64,000 nt of DNA from Gemmatimonadaceae bacterium (GTDB taxonomy: Bacteria; Gemmatimonadota; Gemmatimonadetes; Gemmatimonadales; Gemmatimonadaceae), in assembly GCA_025928185.1 (NCBI GenBank), contig JAICKA010000001.1, positions 1 to 64,000 of the forward strand. Reading direction: 5' to 3'. Below the pieces are notes generated by a model. The model was not told the origin of the DNA. It did not search any database and was given only the letters and a program-made list of their open reading frames with translations. Position numbers and translations under genes: made by a program. Shown in pieces: positions 44,060 to 53,595 of this stretch; positions within the stretch are counted from its first letter, which is position 1; the number at the start of each line of letters is the position of its first letter.

Positions 44060-45396
44060 CAGGGCTTCGGCTTGGTCGGCAGCGAAACGCTCGCTGGCGC
44101 GTCGCCGGACGCCGCTGGCGGCACCTGCGGCTTGAGGCCAGGAATGAGAGATTCCGAAATGCCCGACTTGTCGGTCGGCGGCGACAGCAGCACGTGATCG
44201 TCCTTGGCAAGGCCGCGTCGCACGATGATCTCGTTGTCGTTCATTGCGCCCGTCTCGACCTGCTGCTTGGTGATGTGGCCGCCGTTCTTCTTGTAGACGA
44301 ACGACAGTCCGCCCTCCGAGCTCACCGCCTCGAGCGGCACCGAGAGCGCGTTCGGAATCGACGCCGCGATGATGGCGTTGGAGGTCGTCATGCCCGGCCG
44401 CAGCGTCGTATCGGCCTTCGTCACGGCAATCTTGACTTCGAACACCTTCGAGTCCTGGTTCGGCCGCTGCTCGCCGACGTTGGCGACCGAGGTCACTGTT
44501 CCCGGAAGCTTCTTGGTCGGATCGGCGTCGAGCGAGATCTCCACCTTCTGCCCGACGGCGACTTTGCGCACGTCGACTTCGTTCACGTAGGTGTCTGATT
44601 CCATGTGCGTCAGATCCGGCAGCGTTGCGACGGTCGGATCCCACGGGCTCCACTGCGAGCCGACGCCCTTCTTCTTGCCATTCCACTCGCGGACGTAGAT
44701 CACCATGCCATCGGCGGGCGCCTTGATCGTGAAAGCGCCCATGACGTCCTGAATCATCTTGAGCTGATTCTGCTGGCGGCCGAGATCCGCACCGACGGAC
44801 GACATCTTGGCCACGGCCTGCTTGGTCTTGGTGTCGAGACTCCGCTTGGCCTGCTCGAGTGCGCGCTGTGCCTTTTCGAGATCGATCTCCGCCTGCCGCT
44901 TGATGCTCGGTGCCTCGTATGCCGCCTGCTCCTTGGCGATCTGCTTCTCCTCTAGCGCGTACTGCGCGGTGCGGACGTCCTCGCGCGCCTGCGCCAGATT
45001 GAGCGCGGAGTCGAGTTGCGCGGTCGTGAACTCCGCCTGCGCCTTCTGCAAGTTGAGCGTAACGTCGGCGAGCTTCGACGCGACCGGTCCGCGATCCAGC
45101 TCGGCGATGACCTGCCCCGCTTTCACCACCGAACCTTCAGGCACGATGGAAGAAATCTTGGTTTGGTAGACGTTCACCGTCTGCGCGCTGGCCGGGCCGG
45201 CGATCTCGACGAACTTGCTCGCCCGCAGCTCGCCGGTCGTGGTCACCTTGATCTCGAACTGACCGTACTTGACCGGCGCAATCAGCCCAGCTTCGGCGGC
45301 TGAGGCGGTCGACGGCCACTTATACCACGCGACGGGGCCGCCGACGACTAGCGCGACGATCAGGATGGAGATCCAGCGTTTGCGGAGCTGTTGCAT
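44059..45396 (-). CDS. MacA/HlyD-like periplasmic adaptor protein
   Basis: 445-aa membrane-fusion protein. An N-terminal anchor (WISILIVALVVGGPVAWYKW) is followed by a barrel-sandwich half-motif (FEIKVTTTGELRASKFVEIAG, VPEGSVVKAGQVIAELD), a long coiled coil (about 95-220, LDSALNLAQAREDVRTAQYAL), the second half (FTIKAPADGMVIYVREWNG) and beta-barrel domains (DADPTKKLPGTVTSVANVGE). Links the FtsX-type permease to TolC. A Pro-rich C-terminal tail. First gene of the operon; SD-like GAGGGTGA before the ATG. Confidence 0.92.
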   Translation of the reverse strand: MQQLRKRWISILIVALVVGGPVAWYKWPSTASAAEAGLIAPVKYGQFEIKVTTTGELRASKFVEIAGPASAQTVNVYQTKISSIVPEGSVVKAGQVIAELDRGPVASKLADVTLNLQKAQAEFTTAQLDSALNLAQAREDVRTAQYALEEKQIAKEQAAYEAPSIKRQAEIDLEKAQRALEQAKRSLDTKTKQAVAKMSSVGADLGRQQNQLKMIQDVMGAFTIKAPADGMVIYVREWNGKKKGVGSQWSPWDPTVATLPDLTHMESDTYVNEVDVRKVAVGQKVEISLDADPTKKLPGTVTSVANVGEQRPNQDSKVFEVKIAVTKADTTLRPGMTTSNAIIAASIPNALSVPLEAVSSEGGLSFVYKKNGGHITKQQVETGAMNDNEIIVRRGLAKDDHVLLSPPTDKSGISESLIPGLKPQVPPAASGDAPASVSLPTKPKP

Positions 45397-45662
45397 CTCG
45401 ATTCACCCTCGAGCAAGGACAGGTCGTTCAGCGATGAACGACGAAAGCACCACCTTATGAGCGGCGCAGCGACACCGCAATGCGGTTCTGGTTAGGAAAC
45501 GATGAAGTTCAGACCGGGCAACCACGACCATCAGCACAGCCCGCCATACGCGCCCGCAATTCCTGTTGGACACTACGAAGCGGCGATGGGTTGGTTGCAA
45601 GATGGGCTGTTTCCGGGCCTGCCGTCCGTCGTGCGTCGCGCGGGCTTGCGCGTGGCAAGTCT
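45397..45662. other. Intergenic spacer before repeat copy 2
   Basis: 266 bp. It must hold the adaptor-operon promoter (minus strand); TTCAGCG/CGCTGAAC near 45428 is visible, but no clear -10/-35. Short frames here are not credible genes. Confidence 0.4.
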
Positions 45663-46170
45663 GCCGCGCCGGATCGGGTTGGACTGACTTGGGGACGCGG
45701 ACGAGGGCGGAAACCGACGAACGAGGCGCGGATTGGCTGCTACTCGAACATTAAGACTCTCGCGCCACACTCCCCAAGCATTTCGATTGTTTAATCTTCG
45801 CTCCGTCGCGTTCGTGGCATCCCTGTTCAAGCCACTTGTGGCTGCGTCAGCATCGTTGCTTCAGAGAGCGCCGCGAAGCTGCGGAGAACGGCGGAGAACG
45901 GCGGAGCACTGCTGAGAAGGCTTGTATGGTGAGCGGCCGCGAAGACCATCGCGATCAGGAATGCTACTTCCGAGAACGCCGAGCATCTCACGCGTCATGT
46001 GCGGTGCAGTCGTCAATCATCGGTCGCCAGCAACGCCTCTCCGCGCCGCTCCGCAGTTCTCCGCCGTTCTCCGCGACCCCGTTCCTCTCCCTGAGATGTG
46101 GCCGGAGCGGCGCGACCCTGGGGCACGAGAGGCTCTCGCGCGACGAGAGTCCAACGGGGCTGCGGAGTTT
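45663..46170. repeat. Large nested palindromic intergenic repeat, copy 2 (right arm truncated)
   Basis: Left outer arm is complete (GGGTTGGACTGACTTGGGGA, then CGCGGA.., GGCGGAAACCGACGAACGAG). Inner pair GCGGAGAACGGCGGAGAACG (45891) and CCGCAGTTCTCCGCCGTTCT (46050) is inverted. It also has the ATCAGGAATG.TACTTCCG.GAACGCCGAG.ATCTCA segment shared with copy 3 only. The right outer arm seen in copies 1 and 3 is missing: the element ends in GAGAGTCCAACGGGGCTGCG close to the formate-THF ligase stop. Confidence 0.82.
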
Positions 46171-46187
46171 GCGGAGTTGCGAAAGTC

Positions 46188-47864
46188 CTAGAACAATCCG
46201 ACAATCTCCCCGCTCGGCAACCTCGCCATCCGCTCGGCGGCAGGCTCCTTCGGCAAGCCCGGCATCGTCATGATGTCGCCGCACTGTGCGACGACGAAAC
46301 CTGCGCCCGCCGAGGCACGCACCTCGTTCACCGAAATGCGGAAGCCGCGCGGCCGGCCGAGCTTCGACGCGTCGTCCGTCAACGAGTACTGCGTCTTCGC
46401 CATGCAGATCGGCGTCGATCCCAGGCCGATCGACTCGAGATAGTCGATCGCACGGCTCGCCTGCGGCGAGTAGTCCGCGCCGTCGCCGCCGTAGATCTGC
46501 TTGACGATGATGTCGATCTTCTCACGGATCGGGAGATTGGTTGGATAGAGAGGACGATACTCGGCACCCTTCTTCTCGAGCAGCGACAGCAGCTCTGCCC
46601 CGAGCACTTCACCGCCCGCTCCGCCCTTCTCCCACACTTCGGTCAGCACGACGTTCACGCCGAGCTGCGCCGCGTGATCGGCTACCGCCTGCAACTCCGC
46701 GTCCGTGTCACTCAGGCGGCGATTGAGCGCGACGACGCTCGGCACGCCGAAGTGCTTCACGTTCTCGATATGCTTTTCGAGATTCGGCAATCCTCGCTCG
46801 AGCGCCGCGAGATTCTCCTCGCCGAGATTCTTCTTGTCGGCGCCGCCGTGCATCTTGAGCGAGCGCACGGTCGCCACGATGACGGCCGCCTCCGGATTCA
46901 GTCCGCCCGCGCGGCATTTGATGTCGAAGAACTTTTCGGCACCGAGGTCGGAGCCGAAGCCGGCCTCCGTGACGACGATGTCGGCGAGCGCGAGCGCCGA
47001 GCGGGTCGCGAGAATGCTGTTGCAGCCGTGCGCGATGTTGCCGAACGGTCCGGCGTGCACGAAGGCCGGTCCGCCCTCGAGCGTCTGCACGAGATTCGGG
47101 CGAATCGCGTCCTTGAGCAGCAGCGCCATCGCGCCGGTCGCGCGCAGCTCGCCGGCGGTCACCGGGCGCCGCTCGCTGCCGGCGGTGGACCCGACGATGA
47201 CGCGCGCCAACCGCTCCTCCAGGTCGTGCGCACTCGTCGCGAGCGCGAGGATCGCCATGATCTCGCTGGCGGGGATGATCACGAAATGCTCTTCGCGCGG
47301 AACGCCGTCGCCCATGCCGCCGAGGCCGACGATGCAGTTGCGCAGCGCGCGGTCGTTCATGTCGATCGTGCGCGGCCAAGTGATGCGCCGGGGATCGAGA
47401 TGGAGCGCGTTGCCCTGCTGGAGATGGTTGTCGAGCAGCGCGGCGAGCAACGCATGCGCGGTGGAGATCGCGTGGAAGTCGCCGGTGAAGTGCAGATTGA
47501 TGTCCTCCATCGGCACCACCTGCGAGTAGCCGCCGCCAGCGGCGCCGCCCTTCATGCCGAACACGGGCCCAAGGCTCGGCTCGCGAATGCAGAGCGCTAC
47601 CCGCTGGCCCATGCGACGCAGCGCCTGCGCCAGCCCGACGGAGACGGTGCTCTTCCCTTCGCCCGCCGGCGTCGGATTGGTCGAGGTGACGACGACGAGG
47701 CGTCCGCGGATCGGCCGTTGAGCGATCTCCAATGGAATCTTCGCCTTGTATTTGCCGTAGAAGTCCAGCTCATCGCGTTCGAGCCCGAGCTCCGCGGCCA
47801 CGTCCTCGATCGGACGCATCTTCACGTGTTGAGCGATCTCGATATCGGATGGAACGGTCGTCAT
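46188..47864 (-). CDS. fhs: Formate-tetrahydrofolate ligase
   Basis: 558 aa. ATP-dependent formation of 10-formyl-THF from formate, linking formate to one-carbon metabolism. P-loop-like TSTNPTPAGEGKST, substrate motifs EPSLGPVFGMKGGAAGGGYS, FTGDFHAISTAHALLAALLD, and VTEAGFGSDLGAEKFFDIKC; full length. ATG at 47864 overlaps the fdhD stop (ATGA); the frame runs on upstream but in a non-coding register. Last gene of the formate dehydrogenase operon, so formate supply and use are co-expressed. Confidence 0.97.
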   Translation of the reverse strand: MTTVPSDIEIAQHVKMRPIEDVAAELGLERDELDFYGKYKAKIPLEIAQRPIRGRLVVVTSTNPTPAGEGKSTVSVGLAQALRRMGQRVALCIREPSLGPVFGMKGGAAGGGYSQVVPMEDINLHFTGDFHAISTAHALLAALLDNHLQQGNALHLDPRRITWPRTIDMNDRALRNCIVGLGGMGDGVPREEHFVIIPASEIMAILALATSAHDLEERLARVIVGSTAGSERRPVTAGELRATGAMALLLKDAIRPNLVQTLEGGPAFVHAGPFGNIAHGCNSILATRSALALADIVVTEAGFGSDLGAEKFFDIKCRAGGLNPEAAVIVATVRSLKMHGGADKKNLGEENLAALERGLPNLEKHIENVKHFGVPSVVALNRRLSDTDAELQAVADHAAQLGVNVVLTEVWEKGGAGGEVLGAELLSLLEKKGAEYRPLYPTNLPIREKIDIIVKQIYGGDGADYSPQASRAIDYLESIGLGSTPICMAKTQYSLTDDASKLGRPRGFRISVNEVRASAGAGFVVAQCGDIMTMPGLPKEPAAERMARLPSGEIVGLF

Positions 47865-48724
47865 GCCCACGATGAGTCGTCTCCCGAAGCCAGAGGGTGA
47901 ATGCGTTCGCGGCCGCAGTACACGTTCCCGGTGCTGGCGCGCAGCAATCCGACGAGCGTGACCCCGGCCGATTCGGCGAAGCGAATGGCGAGTCCCGTCG
48001 GGCGGGAGATCGCCGCCAACAGTTCCACGCCGCGTGACGCGGCCTTCTGCACCATCTCGTAGCTCGCTCGGCTCGTGACGACCACGAACCCGTCGCTGGC
48101 CGCCCGTCGCTCGCGGGCGAGCGCGCCGAGCAGCTTGTCGAGCGCATTGTGCCGGCCCACGTCTTCGCGAACGAGCACGAGCTCTCCATCCGGCCGTGCC
48201 CAACCGGCGGCGTGCACGGCGCTGGTGGCGTCGTTGAGCGTTTGCTGATGATTCAGCTCGGACGCCGCGCGCCAGAGCGCCGCCGGCGCGACCGTGAGGG
48301 CACGACCGACGGGCGGCGGCACGCGCATCGCGTCGGCGATGGTTTCGACGCCGCAGAGTCCGCATCCCGTGCGCGCCGCCATCGATCGCGCAGCAAGCGC
48401 CTCGGCGCGCGCGGCTGGAATCTCGAGTTGCAGCTCCACGCCCTGACTCGCCCGCACGACGTCGAGGCGCCGCACGTCGTCCGGCGACTCGATGATGCCT
48501 TCAGTAATTGAAAAGCCGATCGCGAGATCGTCGAGATCGGCCGGCGTCGCCATCACCACGACGTGCGAGCGTCCGTTGTAGACGATCGCCACGGGCACTT
48601 CCTCCGCGACGATCGCGCGCGATTCCGAAACGTCGCGCCCGGACAGACGCATGAACGACCGCTCCTCCGCCGCCGGCGCGTATCCCAGGCCGGCGAGCGG
48701 ACGATCAGCGACGGCCATCGCCAT
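47861..48724 (-). CDS. fdhD: Sulfurtransferase FdhD
   Basis: 287 aa. Delivers sulfur from IscS to the molybdenum cofactor of formate dehydrogenase, essential for its activity. Motifs: AIVAEEVPVAIVYNGR, ATPADLDDLAIGFSITEGII, and the active Cys pair AARTGCGLCGVE; VREDVGRHNALDKLLGA and VTSRASYEMVQKAA complete the fold. ATG at 48724 overlaps the fdh Fe-S subunit by 20 bp; 48718 and a GTG at 48742 are other options. Cofactor chaperone for the selenoenzyme encoded upstream. Confidence 0.95.
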   Translation of the reverse strand: MAMAVADRPLAGLGYAPAAEERSFMRLSGRDVSESRAIVAEEVPVAIVYNGRSHVVVMATPADLDDLAIGFSITEGIIESPDDVRRLDVVRASQGVELQLEIPAARAEALAARSMAARTGCGLCGVETIADAMRVPPPVGRALTVAPAALWRAASELNHQQTLNDATSAVHAAGWARPDGELVLVREDVGRHNALDKLLGALARERRAASDGFVVVTSRASYEMVQKAASRGVELLAAISRPTGLAIRFAESAGVTLVGLLRASTGNVYCGRERIHPLASGDDSSWA

Positions 48725-49712
48725 TGCCGGCGGGCGGTGCACGGTTGCCGACGAATCGCCAGCCGAATCGCCCCTTGATGCAGAGATTCCCCTGCGTGAT
48801 CGCGTTCTCGAGCGGCGACGTGGCCTTCACGATCTCGCCGTCGTCGACGTGCAGCGTGAGCGTGCAGCCGACGCCGCAGTACGGGCAGATCGTGTCCGTC
48901 GTCGTCATGCGACTTTCGTCCCACACGCCGGCGGCGCGGCGGTCGAACTCCGTCTTCGCCATGAGCGCGCCGGTGGGACAGACCGCGATGCAGTTTCCGC
49001 AATACACACAGGCGGAATCGGGCAGCGGCACGGTGAACTCGGTCGAGATGTGCGCGTCGAATCCGCGGCCCGCGACGGCGATGGCGAACGTGTTCTGATG
49101 ATCCGGCCCGCACGCTTCCACGCACTTGTAGCAGAGAATGCACTTGGCGTAGTCGCGCACGTACAGATCGTTGTCGATCGTCGGCGGCTCGGCCACCGTT
49201 GCGGCGTAGCGTGGATCGGGCGGCTCGTGATGGCCAGGCTGCGCGGCAGCTCGCGCACCGGCGGCGGCGGCCGGCGCGGGCGGCCCAAAACGGTCGGGTT
49301 TTGCGTCGTACTCGTCGATCCACGCCTGCACCTCTGGCGTCGCCGACAGGTCCACCGACGATGCGAGCAGCTCGAGCACGAGCTTGCGGCTGTGGCGGAC
49401 TCGCGGCGAATCGGTGCGCACGACCATGCCCTCTTCCACCGTGCGCGAGCACGATGGCACCAGCACGCGCGCGCCCTCGACCTCCACGACGCAAATGCGG
49501 CAGGCGTTCACGGGATGCAGCGTCTCGAGAAAGCACAACGTCGGGATCTCGACGCCAATCATGCGGCAGGCGGCGAGAATGGACGTGCCGTCGGGGACGC
49601 TGACCTCCCGGCCGTCGATGGTGAGACGAACCTTGCGCGGCGCCACGCGGCGATTCACGTCGGTGGCGCGCGTGGGGCGCTGCAACTGGACGAGCTCCGC
49701 GATCGCCGTCAC
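48705..49712 (-). CDS. Formate dehydrogenase iron-sulfur subunit (N-terminal half of canonical FdhA)
   Basis: 335 aa. Order: [2Fe-2S] domain (Cys60, 71, 74, 88: CFLETLHPVNACRIC ... VPSC), His-Cys type linker helix, two [4Fe-4S] sites (CILCYKCVEAC about 191-201; CVYCGNCIAVC about 235-245), and finally a complete molybdopterin-enzyme [4Fe-4S] domain (ICPYCGVGCTLTLHVDDG 275-292; GNLCIKGRFGWRFVG 309-322). Normally this last domain is joined to the catalytic part; here the chain stops 13 residues later. GTG start overlaps the previous stop (GTGA). Confidence 0.9.
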   Translation of the reverse strand: MTAIAELVQLQRPTRATDVNRRVAPRKVRLTIDGREVSVPDGTSILAACRMIGVEIPTLCFLETLHPVNACRICVVEVEGARVLVPSCSRTVEEGMVVRTDSPRVRHSRKLVLELLASSVDLSATPEVQAWIDEYDAKPDRFGPPAPAAAAGARAAAQPGHHEPPDPRYAATVAEPPTIDNDLYVRDYAKCILCYKCVEACGPDHQNTFAIAVAGRGFDAHISTEFTVPLPDSACVYCGNCIAVCPTGALMAKTEFDRRAAGVWDESRMTTTDTICPYCGVGCTLTLHVDDGEIVKATSPLENAITQGNLCIKGRFGWRFVGNRAPPAGNGDGRR

Positions 49713-51619
49713 GCCGACGCTCCGTGAGTACCGTTCAACAGACCAACCCGATGAATCGCCGACTCGATCGCGGCGTACGCCGTCTGGCCGAGCCCGCAGA
49801 TGGATGCGTCGCGCATCGCGGCGCCGACCTCGTCGAGCAGCGCCGTCTCGCCGGGCATTCCGCCGCGGGTCGCGCCGCAGGCGATGCGATGCAGCGCTTC
49901 CTCCTGGCGCACCGTGCCGACGCGGCACGGCACGCACTGCCCGCACGACTCGTCGCGGAAGAACGACGCGATCCGCAGCAGGATTTGGCGCATGTCGACG
50001 CGATCGTCGAACACCATGATCACGCCGGAGCCGAGCGTCGCATTGGCCGCGCGGGCGCCTTCGAAGGTGAGCGGAATGTCCAGCTCGTCCGCGCGCACGA
50101 ACACGCCGGCCGCGCCGCCGAGCAGCACGGTTCGAATCGACGCGCCGTCGGACGGACCGCCGGCGAGCGATATCAATTCTCTCAAGCTCGTGCCGAACGG
50201 CACTTCGTACACGCCGGGTTCGGCCACCGAGCCGCTCAAACAGAACAGGCGCGTGCCCGTGGATTGCGCCGTGCCGATGCGTGCGAAGGCCGCGCCGCCG
50301 TTCAATACGATGAATGGAATGTTGGCGAGCGTCTCGACGTTGTTCACGACGGTCGGCAGTCCAAAGAGCCCGGCCTGCGCGGGGAACGGTGGCTTGTTTC
50401 GCGGCTCGCCGCGATAGCCTTCGATCGAATTGAAGATCGCGGTCTCCTCGCCGCAGATGTATGCGCCCGCACCGCGCCGGAGCTCGATGTCGAACGACAC
50501 ACCGCGGCCGAGCACGTCCGTGCCGAGCAAACCGTTCAGGCGTGCCTGGTCGATGGCGTGCTGCATCCGCTGCGCGGCGAGCGGATACTCGCCGCGGATG
50601 TAGAGAAAGCCGCGTTCGCAGCCCGTGGCGAATCCGGCGATCGTCATCGCTTCGATGATCGCGAACGGGTCGCCCTCGAGCAGTACGCGATCCTTGAATG
50701 TGCCGGGTTCCGACTCATCTGCGTTGCAGACGAGGTAATGCGGCCGCGTTGCCTGCTTCGCGACCGCATCCCACTTTCGGCCAGTGGGGAACGCCGCTCC
50801 GCCGCGGCCCATCAGTCGCGACTCGATCACTTCGTGGATCACCGCCTCGGCACCAATCTCGACGGCGCGGCTCAACGCCTCGTAACCGCCGGCGGTGCGA
50901 TACGCCGCGAGGCTGGCCGGATCGGTCGTGCCGATGCGCGGAAGGAGCGAGAGCGGCCCACTCGCGGCGTGCACGACGCCGGCGCTGGCACTCGGACCGG
51001 GCGAAGCACCGCGCGGAACGCGGCCTTCGCGCAGAATCACGCGCGCCGCGTCGGCAGTCAAGGCGGGAACCAGCTCTTCCTGGGGCGCGAGCCCCGCCTG
51101 CTGCACGAACGCGGCCGGCGCGCGATCACACATCCCTAAACAGGGCGATCGCATCCACACGGCGCCCCGCGCATCCACTTGCACGTGATCGGCGCCAGCG
51201 GCGTGCGCGTGCGCCGGTCCCACTGTGCGCTCGAGCTCCGCGATCAGCGACTCGGCGCCCTTGCAGCGGCAGGCGATGTCATCGCAGACGTGCAGCACCC
51301 GCGGCGGCCGCGGCGTCGTGGCGAGCAGCGCGTAGAATGTCGCGACGCTCCACGCTTCGGCCGGCGGCACGTCGAGTCTCGCGCAGATGTACTCGATGCC
51401 CGTCTCGCTGATCCAGCCGACGCGCGACTGCAACGCGCGCAGGGCCGGCAGCAGCATGTGTCGCTGCTGCCGCAGCTCGCGCCCGCCGAATGCGACGCGC
51501 ACGTCGACTTCGTCGCCACGCTCTCCGCCGTGCCAGCCGGAGCGCGCTGGGCCGAGCACCGCGTCGACCGCAGCTCGCTCGTCACTCGTCGGTGTGGTGT
51601 CGTGAAGCCGCAGATCCAT
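49709..51619 (-). CDS. NAD-reducing diaphorase subunit, NuoE-NuoF fusion
   Basis: 636 aa. Residues about 1-180 are NuoE-like with [2Fe-2S] Cys (HVCDDIACRCKGAESL, MRSPCLGMCDRAP). Residues about 240-636 are NuoF-like: FMN/NAD site LMGRGGAAFPTGRKWDAVA, NADESEPGTFKDRVLLEGD, RGAGAYICGEETAIFNSIEG, and [4Fe-4S] ESCGQCVPCRVGT. It passes electrons from formate to NAD+. ATG at 51619 overlaps the catalytic gene stop (TGATG). The NuoEF fusion is known in formate dehydrogenases and hydrogenases of the FdsBG/HoxF type. Confidence 0.94.
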   Translation of the reverse strand: MDLRLHDTTPTSDERAAVDAVLGPARSGWHGGERGDEVDVRVAFGGRELRQQRHMLLPALRALQSRVGWISETGIEYICARLDVPPAEAWSVATFYALLATTPRPPRVLHVCDDIACRCKGAESLIAELERTVGPAHAHAAGADHVQVDARGAVWMRSPCLGMCDRAPAAFVQQAGLAPQEELVPALTADAARVILREGRVPRGASPGPSASAGVVHAASGPLSLLPRIGTTDPASLAAYRTAGGYEALSRAVEIGAEAVIHEVIESRLMGRGGAAFPTGRKWDAVAKQATRPHYLVCNADESEPGTFKDRVLLEGDPFAIIEAMTIAGFATGCERGFLYIRGEYPLAAQRMQHAIDQARLNGLLGTDVLGRGVSFDIELRRGAGAYICGEETAIFNSIEGYRGEPRNKPPFPAQAGLFGLPTVVNNVETLANIPFIVLNGGAAFARIGTAQSTGTRLFCLSGSVAEPGVYEVPFGTSLRELISLAGGPSDGASIRTVLLGGAAGVFVRADELDIPLTFEGARAANATLGSGVIMVFDDRVDMRQILLRIASFFRDESCGQCVPCRVGTVRQEEALHRIACGATRGGMPGETALLDEVGAAMRDASICGLGQTAYAAIESAIHRVGLLNGTHGASA

Positions 51620-53595
51620 CAATCGTCTCCTGCCGCCGCGACGCGATCAACGCGCCGCTCCGTTGGCGATGGACGCCGGCGCGCCGGCTCGACCCGCACT
51701 GCACACGCCTTGAATTCCGCTGTGCCCGAATGCGGATCGGTCGCGTTGATCGTGAGCAGATTCGTCGCGACGTCGTCCGGAAAGTGAAGCGTCATGAACA
51801 CGATGCCTGGCCGCAATCCACGATCGATGTAGGCGGGCGCGGTGACCGTGCCGCGCCGGGACGTGACCTGGACCAGCGTACCGTTTGCCACGCCGAGGCG
51901 GGCCGCATCCTCCGGCGACATATCCAGCGTCTCGCCGCGATGCAGCGGCGAGCTGTACCCGCCCGACTGCACGCCCGTGTTGTACGACTCGAGTCGACGC
52001 CCGGTAGTGAGCGTGAGAGGATACTCATCGTCGGGCTGCTCGACGGGGCCTTCGTGGTGCACCACCGAGAAGGCGGCGAGCTTGCCGCGCTTGGCTGGAT
52101 CGGCGTCCCACAGTCGCGCGTGCAGGAATTGCGTGCCGGGATGGTTCTCGTCGGGACAGGGCCACTGCAAGCCGTGCAGCGCCTCGAGCCGCGCGTAGCT
52201 CATGCCGGCGAGGCCCGGCGCGAGCGACCGCAGCTCGTTCCACACGTCTTCGGCCGACGGATGGCCCCAATCGTAGCCGAGCCGCCGCGCCAGCTCGCAC
52301 ATGATCCACAGCTCGTCGCGCGCGTCGTGCGGCGGCTCGACGGCCTTGCGCACGCGCTGCACGCGGCGTTCGCTGTTCGTGACGGTGCCTTCGCCCTCGG
52401 CCCAGGTGGCCGCCGATGGCAGCACGACGTGCGCGAGCTGCGCCGTCTTCGTGAGAAAGATCTCCTGGACGACGAGGTGCTCGAGATTCTCGAGCAGATG
52501 CGTGACGTGCGCGGCGTCGGCGTCCGACTGCGCCGGATTCTCGCCGATCACGTACAGCGCCGTGAGCTCGCGGCGCTGCATCGCGTCGATCATCTCGGTG
52601 AGATGCCAGCCGTCGTCCGGCAGGATGTCGCGCTTCCAGGCGCGCTCGTACTTGGCGCGGTGCTCCGGATTGCCGACGTCCTGAAAGCCCGGCAGCTTGT
52701 TCGGGAGCGCGCCCATGTCGCCGCCGCCCTGCACGTTGTTCTGGCCGCGCAGCGGGTTGCAGCCGCAGCCGTACCGGCCGACGTGGCCGGTGAGCAGCGC
52801 GAGGTTGATCAGCGCGTAGACGTTGTCGACGGCATTGTGGTGCTCGGTGATGCCGAGCGTCCAGCAGATCATGGCGCGATCGGCACGCGCGTAGGCCAGC
52901 GCCGAGTCGCGGATCACGTCAGCGGGAATGCCGGTGACGCGCTCCGCCATCTCGAGCGTATACGCCTCGACAGACTGCCGGTACGCATCGTAGTTGGTCG
53001 TGCCGCGCTTGATGAAACTCTCATGAGCGAGGCCGGCATGGATGATCACGCGCGCCATCGCGTTGGCGAGCGCGATGTCGCTGCCGACGGCGAGCCCGAG
53101 CCACACGTCCGCCCACGCCGCGGAGCTCGTGCGCCGCGGATCGACGACGTGCAGCTGCGCGCCGTTCTGAATGCCCTTGAGCAGATGATGAAACCAAATC
53201 GGATGCGCTTCACGGGCGTTTGATCCCCACAGGAAGACGAAGTCGGTGTGCTCCGCTTCCTCGTATGAGCTCGTGCTGCCGCCCGCTCCCAGGATTGTCG
53301 CCAGACCGACGACGCTGGGAGCGTGTCAGGTCCGGTTACAACTATCGATGTTGTTGTTGCCGAACACCGTCCGCGCGAACTTCGCCGCCATGTAGTTGAC
53401 CTCGTTGGTCGACTTGGAGCAGCTGAAGATTCCGGTCGTGCGGCGGCCGTGCGCGTCGAGCGATCGGCGGATTCCCTCGGCGGCGCGGTCGAGCGCTTCG
53501 TCCCACGTGGCAGGACGGAGCCCGCCGTTGTCGCGAACGAGCGGCTGGGTCAGACGCGAATAACCGACAGCAGACTTGGAGCGAGACGACTTCAC
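51619..53595 (-). CDS. Formate dehydrogenase catalytic subunit, selenocysteine-containing (in-frame UGA)
   Basis: 658 aa if UGA at 53326-53328 is read as Sec (residue 90). Around it: NNNIDSCNRT-U-HAPSVVGLATILGAG, exactly the FDH active site, where other enzymes have Cys or Sec before His-x-P. Reading on without the stop gives the rest of the molybdopterin domain (FLWGSNAREAHPIWFHHL, VVDPRRTSSA) and the cap (GVQSGGYSSPLHRGETLDMS). The UGA is followed by a SECIS hairpin (53284-53323). GTG at 53595 is chosen since GGAG lies 6 bases before it; the ATG at 53601 has GGAG directly abutting. It lacks the N-terminal [4Fe-4S] domain, which sits in the downstream Fe-S subunit. Needs SelABCD encoded elsewhere. 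Confidence 0.93.
53284..53323 (-). promoter_or_regulatory. Bacterial SECIS element
   Basis: Starts 3 bases after the UGA: 9-bp stem CGCTCCCAG / CTGGGAGCG, internal loop, upper stem GTCG / CGAC with U-G and C-G pairs, and apical loop GGUCU. From memory, E. coli fdhF also has 18 nt between UGA and a GGUCU loop; the spacing here is the same 18 nt. Binds SelB. It lies within coding sequence. Confidence 0.9.

Noticed and set aside
34885-46170. Insertion sequences or MITEs with terminal inverted repeats
   Set aside because: Inverted arms exist, but no transposase and no recognisable target-site duplications are visible at the three copies; called only as palindromic repeats.
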